The position numbers and the translations under genes were made by a program. Shown here in pieces: positions 1 through 11,100 of a DNA stretch of 64,000 nt; position 1 is the first letter of the stretch, and every line of letters begins with the position of its first letter. The stretch is from positions 37,243 through 101,242 of the forward strand of contig JAUJYN010000077.1 in assembly GCA_030737835.1 (NCBI GenBank). Direction: 5' to 3'. This DNA comes from Acorus gramineus (Eukaryota > Streptophyta > Magnoliopsida > Acorales > Acoraceae). Below the pieces are notes generated by a model, which had not been told where the DNA came from, searched no databases, and saw nothing but the letters and a program-made list of their open reading frames with translations.

Positions 1-358
1 CCCCCCCCTTCCTAAAAAAAAAAAAAAAAAAAAAAAAAACTTGAAGTTGTTTCCAATTTTGTATATGAGAGCTTATACATTCAATTCATTTTGTAATCTT
101 ATTTATGGTATAAAAGTAATTCCTCAACCTCTTAACAATGATGCAATATACATTGTGTTATCGTAGTATATATGAGACTATGTACTATAAAATTAATTTT
201 TTTTAAATACACTGACATATATCAATATATACATCACTTTGTGTAACAGTATGTATTTTAATAGTAAATATATGTTTTTTCTCCCCCACTGCTGCCCCTT
301 AGAGATGCTCTAACCCAATGAGTGAAGAAGAAGAAGCAGCAGCAAATTAGAAATGCAG
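1..358. other. AT-rich left edge, no gene
   Basis: The window opens with a C run and a 29-base A run, then AT-rich sequence without a credible reading frame. At 302-310 GAGATGCTC followed by TAA matches the right terminus of the GAGCATCTCC-type MITEs seen at 13941-14556 and 45817-46413, so the edge may hold the right end of another such MITE whose left end lies outside the window. That reading is weak because only about 9 bases support it. Confidence 0.3.
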
Positions 359-582
359 TGAATTTAAAGTCTTTTGAAACAGTAGCACGATAGTTAGCTC
401 AATCCAAAGTAAAAGTCATTGTGGACTAATTAAAAAATTCTCAGAGTCTTTTGAAACAGTAGCACATACATCTCTTTCAATGGCCAAGCAAAAAGTTGGA
501 GTTGTCTGATGACTTTGATTCCGTCCAAAACCATTAGACGCGTTCAATGTGAATTGTGGAGTGCCTTACGGGACATTCCAAG
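359..582. repeat. Partial A-block repeat (A0)
   Basis: This stretch matches the right-hand ~220 bp of the two complete A-blocks that follow (583-3384 and 4207-5699), including the AGTCTTTTGAAACAGTAGCA segment and the closing CATTCCAAG. It is the truncated first member of a local head-to-tail array. No coding potential seen. Confidence 0.7.
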
Positions 583-1046
583 GATGTGAATTTGATCCCC
601 TGTTATATATAACTATGCTCATGTTTTGGATTTAAAATTTATTGGAAAAGATAACTGAGACTTCAAAAAAACATTTTGAGTCGCGTTACGACGTTGTTTT
701 CCTTAAGATAATATTTTCCCCCAATATAATGTGAATAGGATTTTACAAATTTGCCTGCGGGATAACTCGAAGTTATTTCCACCAACGTTTGCACTGACGA
801 TGGTGAACAAAAATATTGAGGAGACCCAAAGGAATCAAGACCCCAGTATTAGATTCTGCAAAAACCCAATCCTGAAACAAAGTTTAGAGAAAAAGAGAAG
901 GCCTTGTATTATTTTCATCACATTAATAAAACCTCTCCCATCAAACTGCTTGGACCAGCGGATCAGTATTAGAATTCACAACAAAATCCTCGATCCGACT
1001 TTCTTCTGAAGCATGATTGATTTAGGTCCTCGCATAAATAAAAAAA

Positions 1047-2861
1047 AGGTTAAAGACATTTATGTCCCTCCAAGCATGGATAATCCTGTATAAGTATCTA
1101 TTAAAGTTGTGGCAGATGTACAAGTCCATGTAAACTCACAAAAACAAAAACCCCATTATCATCTCTAGGTTTAATTTTTTCATCCAAAATTGATGGAATA
1201 TTCCGAGAATACTTCATCACCATGTAATTGTGTAATTGTATAAACATTACAGTCCTTATAAACAATCATAAAAATAAATTAGTCTATGCAAAAGATCAAA
1301 TTGCCCATGTAAAACTTTTATATATTTCTACATTATATTCTCAAAGATACATGATTTGGAGAGGTAAAAAAATTGAGAACGATTTAGTTATTTCCATGGG
1401 CGGAGCTATATAGAGGCGAGTGGGGGCAGCTGCCCCCACTCACTTTAAATTTATGTATAGTTTAATTCATGTTAGGTGGTGGTTATTGGTTGGGACAGTG
1501 ACTTTCTTTAATTCAATTGATTGCCCCACTGACTTTTGATTAATGTATAATTTAATTAATGATGAGTGGTTAGTTGGTTGAGATAATGACTTTCTTTAAT
1601 TCAATTTACACACCTACAACATACATGCATGTATATGTGAAACAATTTTCAACACATACTGTTTTCTATTTGACATGGTAAATAATTGTTCACACATTGT
1701 CATATAGGTATCCGTTAAACTTCAATGAGATAGTGATTTGGAAAAGCAAAATAAAATGATAATTAATGTGTATTTTATTTTAACTTTTTCATAATCTAGA
1801 AAGGTGCCCAATCATTTGTTTAATTTGATAATTACTATTTTAATAAAAAAAATTTTTTTTTTATTATTTATTTAATTTATACATATAATGGTAGTTTGGT
1901 AAGGGGATAAAATTTTGATAACAAATTATCCTTATTTAGGGGATAAAAAGTCTATCAATTATGTCATTTTTCACAATCTTAAAATTAGGATTAAAAAGAT
2001 TTATTAAAAAGACATTAATTTTCACATCTATAACGTTTAGATGGAACAAATATCTTTATTTTTATTTTAAAATTGGACAATTATGATCACTTTATCCTGA
2101 TTTTTTTTAATAACAAGCATGATAAAATTGTCTAACCATTTATTCCCTCATTTAGCCCCTTATCTCACAAGTTATTCTTTTACCAAACACAAACCAACCT
2201 ATAGAATTTCATGAATTTCTCATTTAAATTAGTTTTCATCCTAATTGATTTAAATGTTAATTATATTGACTTCAAATTTATCCCATGTAATAACAATATT
2301 TGATTTTAGATTATGTTTCTCCCTGATCCGCCCCCCCTCCCCTCTCTCTCTTTCTCTCTCTAGCTCCCTCTTTCTGTACATAGTAAACAAGAAAAAAAAT
2401 TCACTCTCTTTCTCATCTATTATGTAGAATACAAAATTAATATTATCATGCTTATAGATTATTATTTTAATACTTGTGAAAGGTGTAATTAACTATTTAT
2501 ATTGTTTACTTATTTGTATGCCCATTATAATATTAGGTTTTGATCATCTTTTGTGTTTAATTATAATTACAGAAATTAATCTTAATTATGAAAAAGTGGA
2601 AACTGATTGTCAATTAAGAAAAAATAAAAATTTGTAGTCAAATATCGCCCCCACTTATGTAAATTTCTGGCTCCGCCACTGGTTATTTCATAGTATAGGA
2701 TTAGGGTTAACTAGGATGGTTGGGTTAGAATTAATGTCTGCTTACAACATGAATGTATATAGATTTTTGTGAGTTTTCAAATACTTGTACATTTGCTCAA
2801 ACTTTGACAAAGACTTATATAGGATTATCCATGTTTGCAAGGATATAAATGTCTTTAACCC
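1047..2861. mobile_element. MULE-type MITE, split by a hAT element
   Basis: The ends are inverted: GGTTAAAGACATTTATGTCC at the left and its near-complement ending TCTTTAACCC at the right, with similarity extending over about 150 bp. It is flanked by a perfect 9-bp direct repeat ATAAAAAAA (1038-1046 and 2862-2870), the target-duplication length of Mutator-like elements. Without the hAT insertion it is ~520 bp and codes for nothing. The same insertion sits at 4671, 15570, 16468, 30997 and 63069, so it was copied with the host block. It is related to the longer palindromic elements at 27910 and 59387. Confidence 0.75.
1395..2681. mobile_element. Non-autonomous hAT element (1.29 kb)
   Basis: It is flanked by a perfect 8-bp duplication GTTATTTC (1387-1394, 2682-2689). 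The termini are CATGGGCGGAGC at the left and GGCTCCGCCACTG at the right (complement CAGTGGCGGAGCC). The empty site is visible in the sister block near 5005-5020, which reads straight through the target. Both 8-bp duplication and CAGTGGCGGAGC ends fit hAT elements. The inside is AT-rich with a CT-rich patch near 2330-2370 and no transposase. Confidence 0.85.
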
Positions 2862-3384
2862 ATAAAAAAACCACACATATATCTTCTGCAATAATGTGCT
2901 TAATTAAAAAAAAATTTAACTTTTTTTAAAAAAAATATGTTTTATACAAAATTATATTTTTCAAAGGAGTTTACAACTATAGCAAAAAAAAAAAAAAGTA
3001 GGATGGAGTCCGTTACCTGGAGGATTGACATTGACCCTGACAGGCTAGATCAAGTGGCTTTAGTGACAACAAACAGTCCCCCATTGAGACATATGGATCG
3101 GAATCAAAGGAAATTACATCGAACCATCAAAAGGAATGTTAGCTAAATCCAAAAGTCACGGTGGACTAAGAATTTAAAGTCTTTAGGAAACATTAGCTCA
3201 ATCCAAATTAAAAGTCATTGTAGTGGACTAATTAAAAAATTCTCTGAGTCTTTTGAAACAGTAGCACATGCATCTCTTTCAATGGCCAAGCAAAAAGTTG
3301 GAGTTGTCTGATGACTTTGATTCCGTCCAAAACCATTAGACGCGTTCAATGTGAATTGTGGAGTGCCTTACGGGGCATTCCAAG

Positions 3385-4198
3385 TAGGTCTGTCAACGGG
3401 TCGGGTCCAGACCCGGACCCGACCCGATCCGGACCCGATTACACGTGTAATATACCCGACCCGATTTGGACCCGGCCCGAGTTGGACCCGACCCGGCGGA
3501 CCCGAACAAACAAACGGGTCGGGTCCGGGTCCACCCCGCCCCGACCCGTTGGACCCGAGACCCGATTGTTTTATTAAAATATGTTCATATATTACAAGAC
3601 CATTAGTATTAGTTGATACATAATTTTATTTTTTACTTAACTTATTTTTGTATCTACAAGTTCATAAATCATAATCATAACAAGCTTATAAATCGGTTTG
3701 TTTTGGACAATTAACTTATTAGCTTTTGAATTTATATGATTAATTAGTTTGTTGCATGATTTATGTTTATTATTTAGGTTAATATGTTAGTGTTTATTGT
3801 TTTGAATGTTGTTTAGGTTAATATTGTTTTGAATGTTATTTAGGTTAGTTATATTTATTATTTAGATTAATATGTTTTTTATGTTAGTGATTATTGTTTT
3901 GGATGTTGTTTAATAATTCATTTACTTCTTTTGAATTGTATAAAATTATATTCAAACATAGTCTCATTAACAATAATGTTTTATTACAAAAAATTTCAAA
4001 TCGAATGATAAGGCAAACAAATACATGAGCTCTTCTCTTTTTTTCTTTTTTTTTTTACCCAACCATCCGGGTCGGGTCGGACCTGGACCCGACCCGGGTC
4101 CGACGGGTCCGGGTCCACATTTCCCCGGACCCGCCAGGTCCTGTCACGGGTCGGGTCCGGGTCCACCCCGACCCGGACCCGACCCGTTGACAGGCCTA
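3385..4198. mobile_element. Non-autonomous hAT element with GGGTC subterminal arrays
   Basis: It is inserted between A-blocks 1 and 2 with a perfect 8-bp duplication ATTCCAAG (3377-3384, 4199-4206). The termini are TAGGTCTGTCAACGGG and, complemented, TAGGCCTGTCAACGGG. About 170 bp next to each end are dense in GGGTC/GACCC words, arranged as mirror images on the two sides, while the centre (3570-4040) is AT-rich. Clustered short subterminal words are the usual transposase-binding arrays of hAT elements. The short proline-rich reading frames here are products of the repeated words, not genes. Confidence 0.85.
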
Positions 4199-4206
4199 AT
4201 TCCAAG

Positions 4207-5699
4207 GATGTGAATTTGATCCCCTGTTATATATAACTATGCTCATGTTTTGGATTTAAAATTTGTTGGAAAAGATGACTGAGACTTCAAAAAAACATTT
4301 TGAGTCGTGTTACGACGTTGCTTTCCTTAAGACAATATTTTCCCCCAATATAATGTGAATAGGGTTTTACAAATCTGTCTGCAGGATAACTCGAAGCTAT
4401 TTCCACTAGCGTTTGCACTGACGATGGTGAACAAAAATATTGAGGAGACCCAAAGGAATCAAGACCCCAGTATTAGATTATGCAAAAACCCAATCCTGAA
4501 ACAAAGTTTAGAGAAAAAGAGAAGGCCTTGTATTATTTTCATCACATTAATAAAACCTCTCCCATCAAACTGCTTGGACCAGCGGATCACTATTAGAATT
4601 CACAACAAAATCCTCGATCCGACTTTCTTCTGAAGCATGATTGATTTAGGTCCTCGCATAAATAAAAAAAAGGTTAAAGACATTTATGTCCCTCCAAGCA
4701 TGGATAATCCTGTATAAGTATCTATTAAAGTTGTGGCAGATGTACAAGTCCATGTAAACTCACAAAAATAAAAACCCCATTATCATCTCTAGGTTTAATT
4801 TTTTCATCCAAAATTGATGGAATATTCCGAGAATACTTCATCACCATGTAATCGTGTAATTGTATAAACATTACAGTCCTTATAAACAATCATAAAAATA
4901 AATTAGTCTATGCAAAAGATCAAATTGCCCATGTAAAACTTTTATATATTTCTACATTATATTCTCAAAGATACATGATTTGGAGAGGTAAAAAAATTGA
5001 GAACGATTTAGTTATTTCATAGTATAGGATTAGGGTTAACTAGGATGGTTGGGTTAGAATTAATGTCTGCTGACAACATGAATGTATATAGATTTTTGTG
5101 AGTTTTCAAATACTTGTACATTTGCTCAAACTTTGACAAAGACTTATATAGGATTATCAAGGATATAAATGTTTTTAACCCATAAAAAAACCAAACATAT
5201 ATCTTCTGCAATAATGTGCTTAATTAAAAAAAAAATAACTTTTTTTTAAAAAAATATGTTTTATACAAAATTATATTTTTCAAAGGAGTTTACAACTATA
5301 GCAAAAAAAAAAAAAAAGTAGGATGGAGTCCGTTACCTGGAGGATTGACATTGACCCTGACAGGCTAGATCAAGTGGCTTTAGTGACAACAAACAGTCCC
5401 CGTGAGACATATGGATCGGAATCAAAGGAAATTACATCGAACCATCAAAAGGAATGTTAGCTGAATCCAAAAGTCACGGTGGACTTAAGAATTTAAAGTC
5501 TTCAGGAAACATTAGCTCAATCCAAATTAAAAGTCATTGTGGAATAATTAAAAAATTCTCTGAGTCTTTTGAAACAGTAGCACATACATCTCTTTCAATG
5601 GCCAAGCAAAAAGTTGGAGTTGTCTGATGACTTTGATCCGTCCAAAACCATTAGACGCGTTCAATGTGAATTGTGGAGTACCTTACGGGGCATTCCAAG
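4207..5699. repeat. A-block tandem repeat copy 2
   Basis: Complete ~1.5-kb block matching 583-3384 without the hAT insertion. It ends at the CATTCCAAG word that also closes copy 1. The right end runs into the single-copy-per-unit upstream region, whose counterparts follow the A-blocks at about 17506 and 31965. Confidence 0.75.
4671..5181. mobile_element. MULE-type MITE, uninterrupted copy
   Basis: Same element and same target site as 1047-2861 but without the internal hAT insertion, so it serves as the reference for the empty site. About 511 bp with inverted ends and A-rich 9-bp flanks. Non-coding. Confidence 0.75.
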
Positions 5700-7184
5700 G
5701 ATGTGAATTTGATCCCCTGTTATAACCATGCTCATGTTTTGGATTTGAAATTTGGAATAATGCCTCTTAAATTCTAAAATTTTGAATAAGGTCATTCAAA
5801 ATAGAATTTCAAAATGATTTGGAAGATTTGTTCAGGTAAAGTGTTACTTAAAAACATAAAAAAAAAAAAAAAAGGTTATTAGAGTTGTTGGCCAGTGTGT
5901 TTAGATCATATCACCGTCTAAAATGATTGACTGACCGGTCTTTTGGAGAAAAACGTGTCAGAGAAATCAAATTCCTTGACGTGTTATCACTTGCAATTTA
6001 TTATTTATAAGATAATGTTATGTACAATCATTTTCCAACTCTGGTTTCAGATTATAAGTGTATTGAAATTTTTAAAAATAATATACATCATCTAATAAAA
6101 AACGTGTTTTTATAAATAAAAAAATGAAACATATATTCTAATAAATTGCATGGATACATTTATAAAAATTATAAAAAAATTTCATAAAAACATATATCTC
6201 ATTAATGTAAACATATACTTCGAAAACTTTTTATCGATGCATATAGGACTGAAAAATAAATTGGGTGTAACAGCACCCTTATTTGTGTCACCCAATCACA
6301 ATACCAACGTATTTAGTACGTTGCAGTGAGGAAAACGATTCAGCCTCCAAATATGGAAAAAAAAAATTAAAAAAAAAGGGATAACTTCTTCTATGTAATT
6401 TTAATTTTAAAAAAAATTGTACCATTGGATAGATACAATCAATACAATTCAATTGGTCTAATATTGAATATGTTTAACCTATGTTTAAAAAAATATTTAA
6501 TAATATTTTTTATTTTTTAACATTAATATTGAATTTTATTCTATTAATTATCATTTTCACTTATGTACTAAAATATCATTTATTTTAATCAAAACTGATA
6601 ACAGAACAAAAAAAAATACATGAAAAATTAAATAAAACACAACACAAAATAAATAGCATCTAAATTCATCTGAAATAGATGAACCGCCGCATTAGTAATC
6701 TTGTAATCCTTCTTCGTATGGATCGAAGTTTGGATACAGATTATTTAACAGGGTACAAGTATAGGGTTTTTGGATACAAATATAATTAATTTTAGAATAA
6801 CTAATAAGTTTCTTGATATTTCTCAATTTTGTGTACTACATCTAAAAATAAGAGGGATATTATAAATTGAAGTTTTATAAAAAAAATAATATATAAAAAT
6901 AGAATAGAGATGAAAATAGAAATTATGGTTGAAGTTGATAAATGAATAGTGAGACTCTAAAAGCACTCTATGATTTTTTTTTATTGTTTTTTGGCCCTTC
7001 ATTTCAGAGATCTCCATTTTACAACTTATTCACAATTTATCACTAGTCAACAAAACAACAAAAATTTACTTATTACTTTTCTCAACTAGAATAACTAAAA
7101 ATCAACCAAATACAAAGTTATTTATTCTTTATCCATATTGAAATAATTATATATTCCATAATATCTTAAGATGCTATCCAAAAA
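5700..7184. other. Distal upstream region of the RLP1 unit, no gene
   Basis: AT-rich sequence repeated with few changes at about 17507-18980 and 31966-33450, therefore part of the large tandem unit. No credible reading frame, RNA gene or transposon end was found. It holds scattered TTGAC words (for example near 5926 and 5976), too common to call as sites. Confidence 0.5.
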
Positions 7185-7345
7185 ACATTGGTCCATTAGA
7201 ATTTCACGTTGATTAACTTGTGGGAATTCCAATTAATTTCAATCTTCCATAAGAAAACACAAGCACGTCTCTCTTTCATAACACTGTGATTTGGACTTAA
7301 ATCAACCACTTGCCTGCCTCATTTAATGACTTTTTTATTTAAAAA
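7185..7345 (+). promoter_or_regulatory. Relic RLP promoter without its gene
   Basis: This segment is a diverged copy of the proximal promoter directly upstream of RLP1 (about 7910-8060). Shared landmarks in the same order are a TTGATTAACTTG/TTGACTTGTT match, CAATCTTCCA, AAAACACAA, a stretch ending GATTTGGACTTAAATCAACC, and a TTTAATGACTTTT/TTTGATGACTTTT match. No receptor sequence follows. It reads as the leftover upstream region of a lost RLP gene. The same relic lies at 18981-19138 and 33451-33602. Confidence 0.6.
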
Positions 7346-7937
7346 TTGTAGAAAATGTGCTTTATTTAAACTACCTTATTCAAAATCTTATTTTTTAAAC
7401 GTGTTTTTAAATTCTATTTAAGAATTCACATCAGAATTGTTGCTCGGAGCAGTGATTGTATGAAAAGCAGGTTGCCTCTCTTGCTCTCATGGGACTCTAT
7501 TCTGTAGCATGACTGATCCAATTCCTAACCTGCTACAAGAGCAGGATGCATGTGGGTGAGGGTGCCATGCACATGAAAGGTGGAGGGTTGCCAACCCTAA
7601 TGCCCCATTTGGATATCAACATAAGTTATTCTAATATATTCTGATATGATAAAGAATAAGACATTTTTAATTTAATGGTATTTTGTTGTTTGATTAATCA
7701 TAGATAAATTATGGATAAAAATGTGAATAAAATGCAAAAAAAAAAAAAATTCCATGATCAACTAACCAATAAAAATTTCACTATTACTTTTTCAACAAAA
7801 ATAGCTAAAGATGTAACCAAATAAAAATTACTTATTCTTTTATCTATACTCAAATAGTTATCTACCCTAAAATAATACATATTTCTACACCAACATGGCT
7901 ATGTGTTCATATCAGGTCCATCAAAATCTCATGTTGG
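7346..7937. other. Upstream spacer of RLP1, no gene
   Basis: AT-rich spacer. Compared with units 2 and 3 there is a deletion near 7736-7752: the sequence jumps from the AAAATGTGAATAAAATGC word to the CATTCCATGATCAAC word. In the other units these words are separated by 3-6 kb that include the CACTA-like element. RLP1 therefore has a much shorter upstream region than its paralogues. Confidence 0.55.
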
Positions 7938-7962
7938 TTGACTTGTTAAATTCCGATTGACT
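7938..7962 (+). promoter_or_regulatory. Paired W-box cores upstream of RLP1
   Basis: TTGACT at 7938-7943 and again at 7957-7962, 13 nt apart, about 190 bp before the chosen start codon. The pair keeps the same spacing upstream of all four RLP copies. TTGAC[CT] is the core bound by WRKY factors, which fits a defence gene. Because the copies are recent duplicates, conservation alone does not prove function. Confidence 0.5.
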
Positions 7963-8154
7963 CGGGTCTTCCAAAACAAAACACAACCCCGTGTCTTTTT
8001 TCGAAACATAATGGTTTGGACTTAAATCAACCACTTGTATGCCACATTTGATGACTTTTATGCACTACCAACTTTCATACTTCTACACAATATGATGGTG
8101 ACAAACCATTATATATACTCGCAGTATATGGGGTTGTGGATTGACATGGTTATC

Positions 8155-11100
8155 ATGACTGAGTATACTAAAACTTGTGTAGTTTGGCTCCTTTGGTTTC
8201 TACTTTGTGTGGCAACAATCAATCTATGTCTGTGCAATTCACTCTCCTCCGCAACCTGCTGGGAGATTGAGAGGCAAGCCCTCCTCAAACTCAAAGCGGG
8301 CCTGGTAGACCCTGCAAATCAACTCTCTACATGGACCGATGAGGATTGCTGCCGCTGGAGAGGTGTATCTTGTGATAACCAGACGGGCCATGTTGTCAAG
8401 ATTGACCTTCAAAGAGATTTTGGTAGTTTCTTTAGAGGTAAGATTGGTCCTTCTTTGCTTGATTTGAAACATCTTACTTATTTGGATCTGAGTTGGAACC
8501 ACTTTGAAGGCTCCATTCCTCCTTTCATTGGTTCCTTGTCAAAACTGACATATCTAAATCTCTCAATGGGTTATTTCAATGGTACAATCCCTCCCCAGCT
8601 TGGAAATCTGTCCATCCTCGAGATTCTAGATGTAGGAAATAATTTGCATCTCCGCGCGGACGACCTACAATGGTTGTCGGGCCTTTTATCTTTGCAGCAT
8701 CTTGATTTGACTTATGTTAACCTCACTAAGTCATCTGACTGGTCCCATATGATCTTCAGGCTCCCTTCTTTATCAGTTCTAAAATTGGGCAATTGTGGAC
8801 TTCATAGTTTGCCGAGTTCCATTAAGAATCTGTATGCTAATTCAACACGTCTTTCAGTCCTTGATCTTTCTCGTAATGACTTTGATTCTGAAATTCCAGG
8901 TTGTTTGTTCAATATAAGCAGCCTTACATATCTGGATCTTACTTACAGCAATTTCAATGGTCAAATTCCTAGTGCTTTTGAAAACTTGATCTTTCTTGAG
9001 GTTCTCCTGCTCATGGGAAATAGATTTGATGGTTTGATCTTTCCAAGAGGCATAAAAAATCTCTGCAGATTGCACACATTGGATCTGTCAGACAATCGTT
9101 TTGGGGGAGAGTTTATGGCAATGTTAGGAGGTTCTTCAAGCTGCATTAAAGATAGTCTCCAAATATTATCATTGCAATCCAATAATCTGAAAGGGAACCT
9201 GCCTGACATACTAGAGCAGGCAGGTTCTTTCAGATACCTAAGAACTCTTGATTTGAGATATAACATGATTTCCGGTTCCATCCCAGCATCCATTGGAAGG
9301 TTGTCGTTCTTGTCAAAATTATATTTAAGCGGCAATCAATTGAATGGTACAGTTCCTAATATCATTGGACAACTATCCGATCTAAAAGTTCTAGATCTTG
9401 CTGACAACTCATTGCAAGGGATCATCTCTGAACATCACTTCACCAATCTGATGAAACTACAAGAATTGGATATGTCTTCAAATTCATTGGTTTTGAATGT
9501 TACTCCTGGCTGGGTTCCTCCATTTCATCTTAAAGTAATTGGGTTGGGATCTTGCCATTTGGGTGGTTATTTCCCGAAATGGCTACATACACAGAGCAAA
9601 TTTATTGCACTAAACTTATCCAATACAAGAATTTCAGATACCATACCTGATTGGTTATGGAACTTGTCTTCCCAAGTTGTTCTACTAGATCTCTCACAAA
9701 ATGAGATCAGAGGAATGCTACCCATGTCCTTTTCATCCACTGACATTGACGATATCAACCTGAGTTACAACAAGTTTGAAGGTTCATTACCTCGACTCCC
9801 TTCTCGTCCTTTTTCTCTTGATTTGGCGAGTAATTCATTTACAGGTCCCATTGCTTTTGGCAATAATGAAGTATTTTTAAGCCATCTGATTTTATCAAAC
9901 AATAAAATAAATGGAAGCATCCCCTCATCTATATGCAAACTTGAGGAATTGGCGGTTCTCGATATCTCTAACAATCAGCTATCAGGAGAGCTCCCCACTT
10001 GTCGGAAAAATTTTACTAACTTGATGGTTGTTAATTTAGCAAACAATAACCTCTCTGGAGAGATCCCGACCATGATGTGTCAACATCCTTATCCTTATCT
10101 TGAAGCATTGCGCTTAAGCAATAATAGTTTTTCTGGAGAAATACCTTCTTCTATGAAGGATTGCACGGATTTGGTTATGGTTGATCTCGGGCAAAATAAG
10201 TTACATGGAAATATTCCAACTTGGATGGGAGAGAGCCTATCAAGTTTGGTATTTCTTCGGCTTCGATCAAATTTCTTTGGCGGGACGATTCCTCCTCAAA
10301 TCTGTGAGCTTTCTTCACTTCAGGTCTTGGACCTTGCAGACAATAATCTTACAGGAAATCTACCAGTGTGTATTGGCAATTTTAGCAAAATGATCGTCAA
10401 TCCAAATGCAAGCCAACCGACACTAAATATCCCGGAATTTGGGGCAAGTGCGGGAGACTTTGGTAATTATATATTTCCAAACTACAAATATAGCTTGCCA
10501 TTGGTCAGGGATGGGGAGGAACGCGAATACACCAACAACCTCCCACTGGTGACGAACATCGACTTATCCGACAACTCCCTTGTTGGGGAGATCCCAGAGG
10601 GTCTACTCAATCTTCTCGGATTGCAATGCCTAAACTTGTCTGGAAATTATTTGACGGGGAATATCCCGTTGAAGATTGGTGTTATGCAATCAATGATGAC
10701 ACTTGATCTATCAAGAAACGAGCTCTCTGGGCAGATTCCGCCAAGCCTCTCCAATCTCAGCTTTTTGAATCACTTGAATTTATCATTCAACAATCTATCA
10801 GGGAGAATTCCAACGGGCAGCCAACTCCAGACTCTCAATGATACATCTGTTTATATGGGCAACTCCTATCTATGTGGACCTCCACTCCCCCAAGAATGCC
10901 CGGGCGATGGGCCGTCACAGAACCCATCATTTACTAGTAAAGAAAATGAAGATGAAGGTGGAGACATCCAAGAAATGTTATGGTTTTACCTCGGCATTGT
11001 TTCAGGCTTCGTCTTGGGATGCTGGATGGTCTGGGGAGTTCTGTTTTTCAAAAGAAGCTGGAGGATCGCTTATTTTCTTGTTGTGGACGACCTGTATGAT

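Larger units (their letters stand above)
583..3384. repeat. A-block tandem repeat copy 1, enlarged by an insertion
   Basis: Nearly identical to 4207-5699 once the hAT insertion at 1395-2681 is removed, so the two are head-to-tail copies of a ~1.5-kb block. The block holds a MULE-type MITE and a segment (about 3000-3380) that is a diverged relative of sequence near 19700-20050. Short open frames of 69-92 codons (731-1009, 2937-3146) recur in the other copies but lack ATG context, introns or recognisable domains and are not called genes. Confidence 0.75.

Noticed and set aside
731-1009. 92-codon frame recurring at 4355-4633 and 16221-16430
   Set aside because: Recurrence is explained by recent block duplication, there is no ATG at its beginning, and half of it lies in AT-rich sequence leading into a MITE. 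Not enough to call a gene.
3311-4213. Pro/Asp-rich frames in the GGGTC arrays
   Set aside because: Produced by the GACCCG words of a hAT element; both strands give similar frames.
8108-8118. TATA box (TTATATATA) just upstream of the RLP1 start, kept in all units
   Set aside because: It lies only ~40 nt before the chosen ATG, which would leave almost no 5'UTR. In AT-rich DNA the word is common, so it was not called.
8035-8154. Longer N-terminus for RLP1 (also 23799 and 40727 for RLP2 and RLP3)
   Set aside because: The extended frames open with TTG and not ATG, the extra residues precede a standard signal peptide, and RLP4 has deletions in the corresponding upstream DNA. The ATG just before the signal peptide was preferred.
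8109-9974. Minus-strand open frames of 60-124 codons within the RLP genes (repeated in all copies)
   Set aside because: Shadows of the conserved LRR coding strand; no start context, domain or independent conservation.
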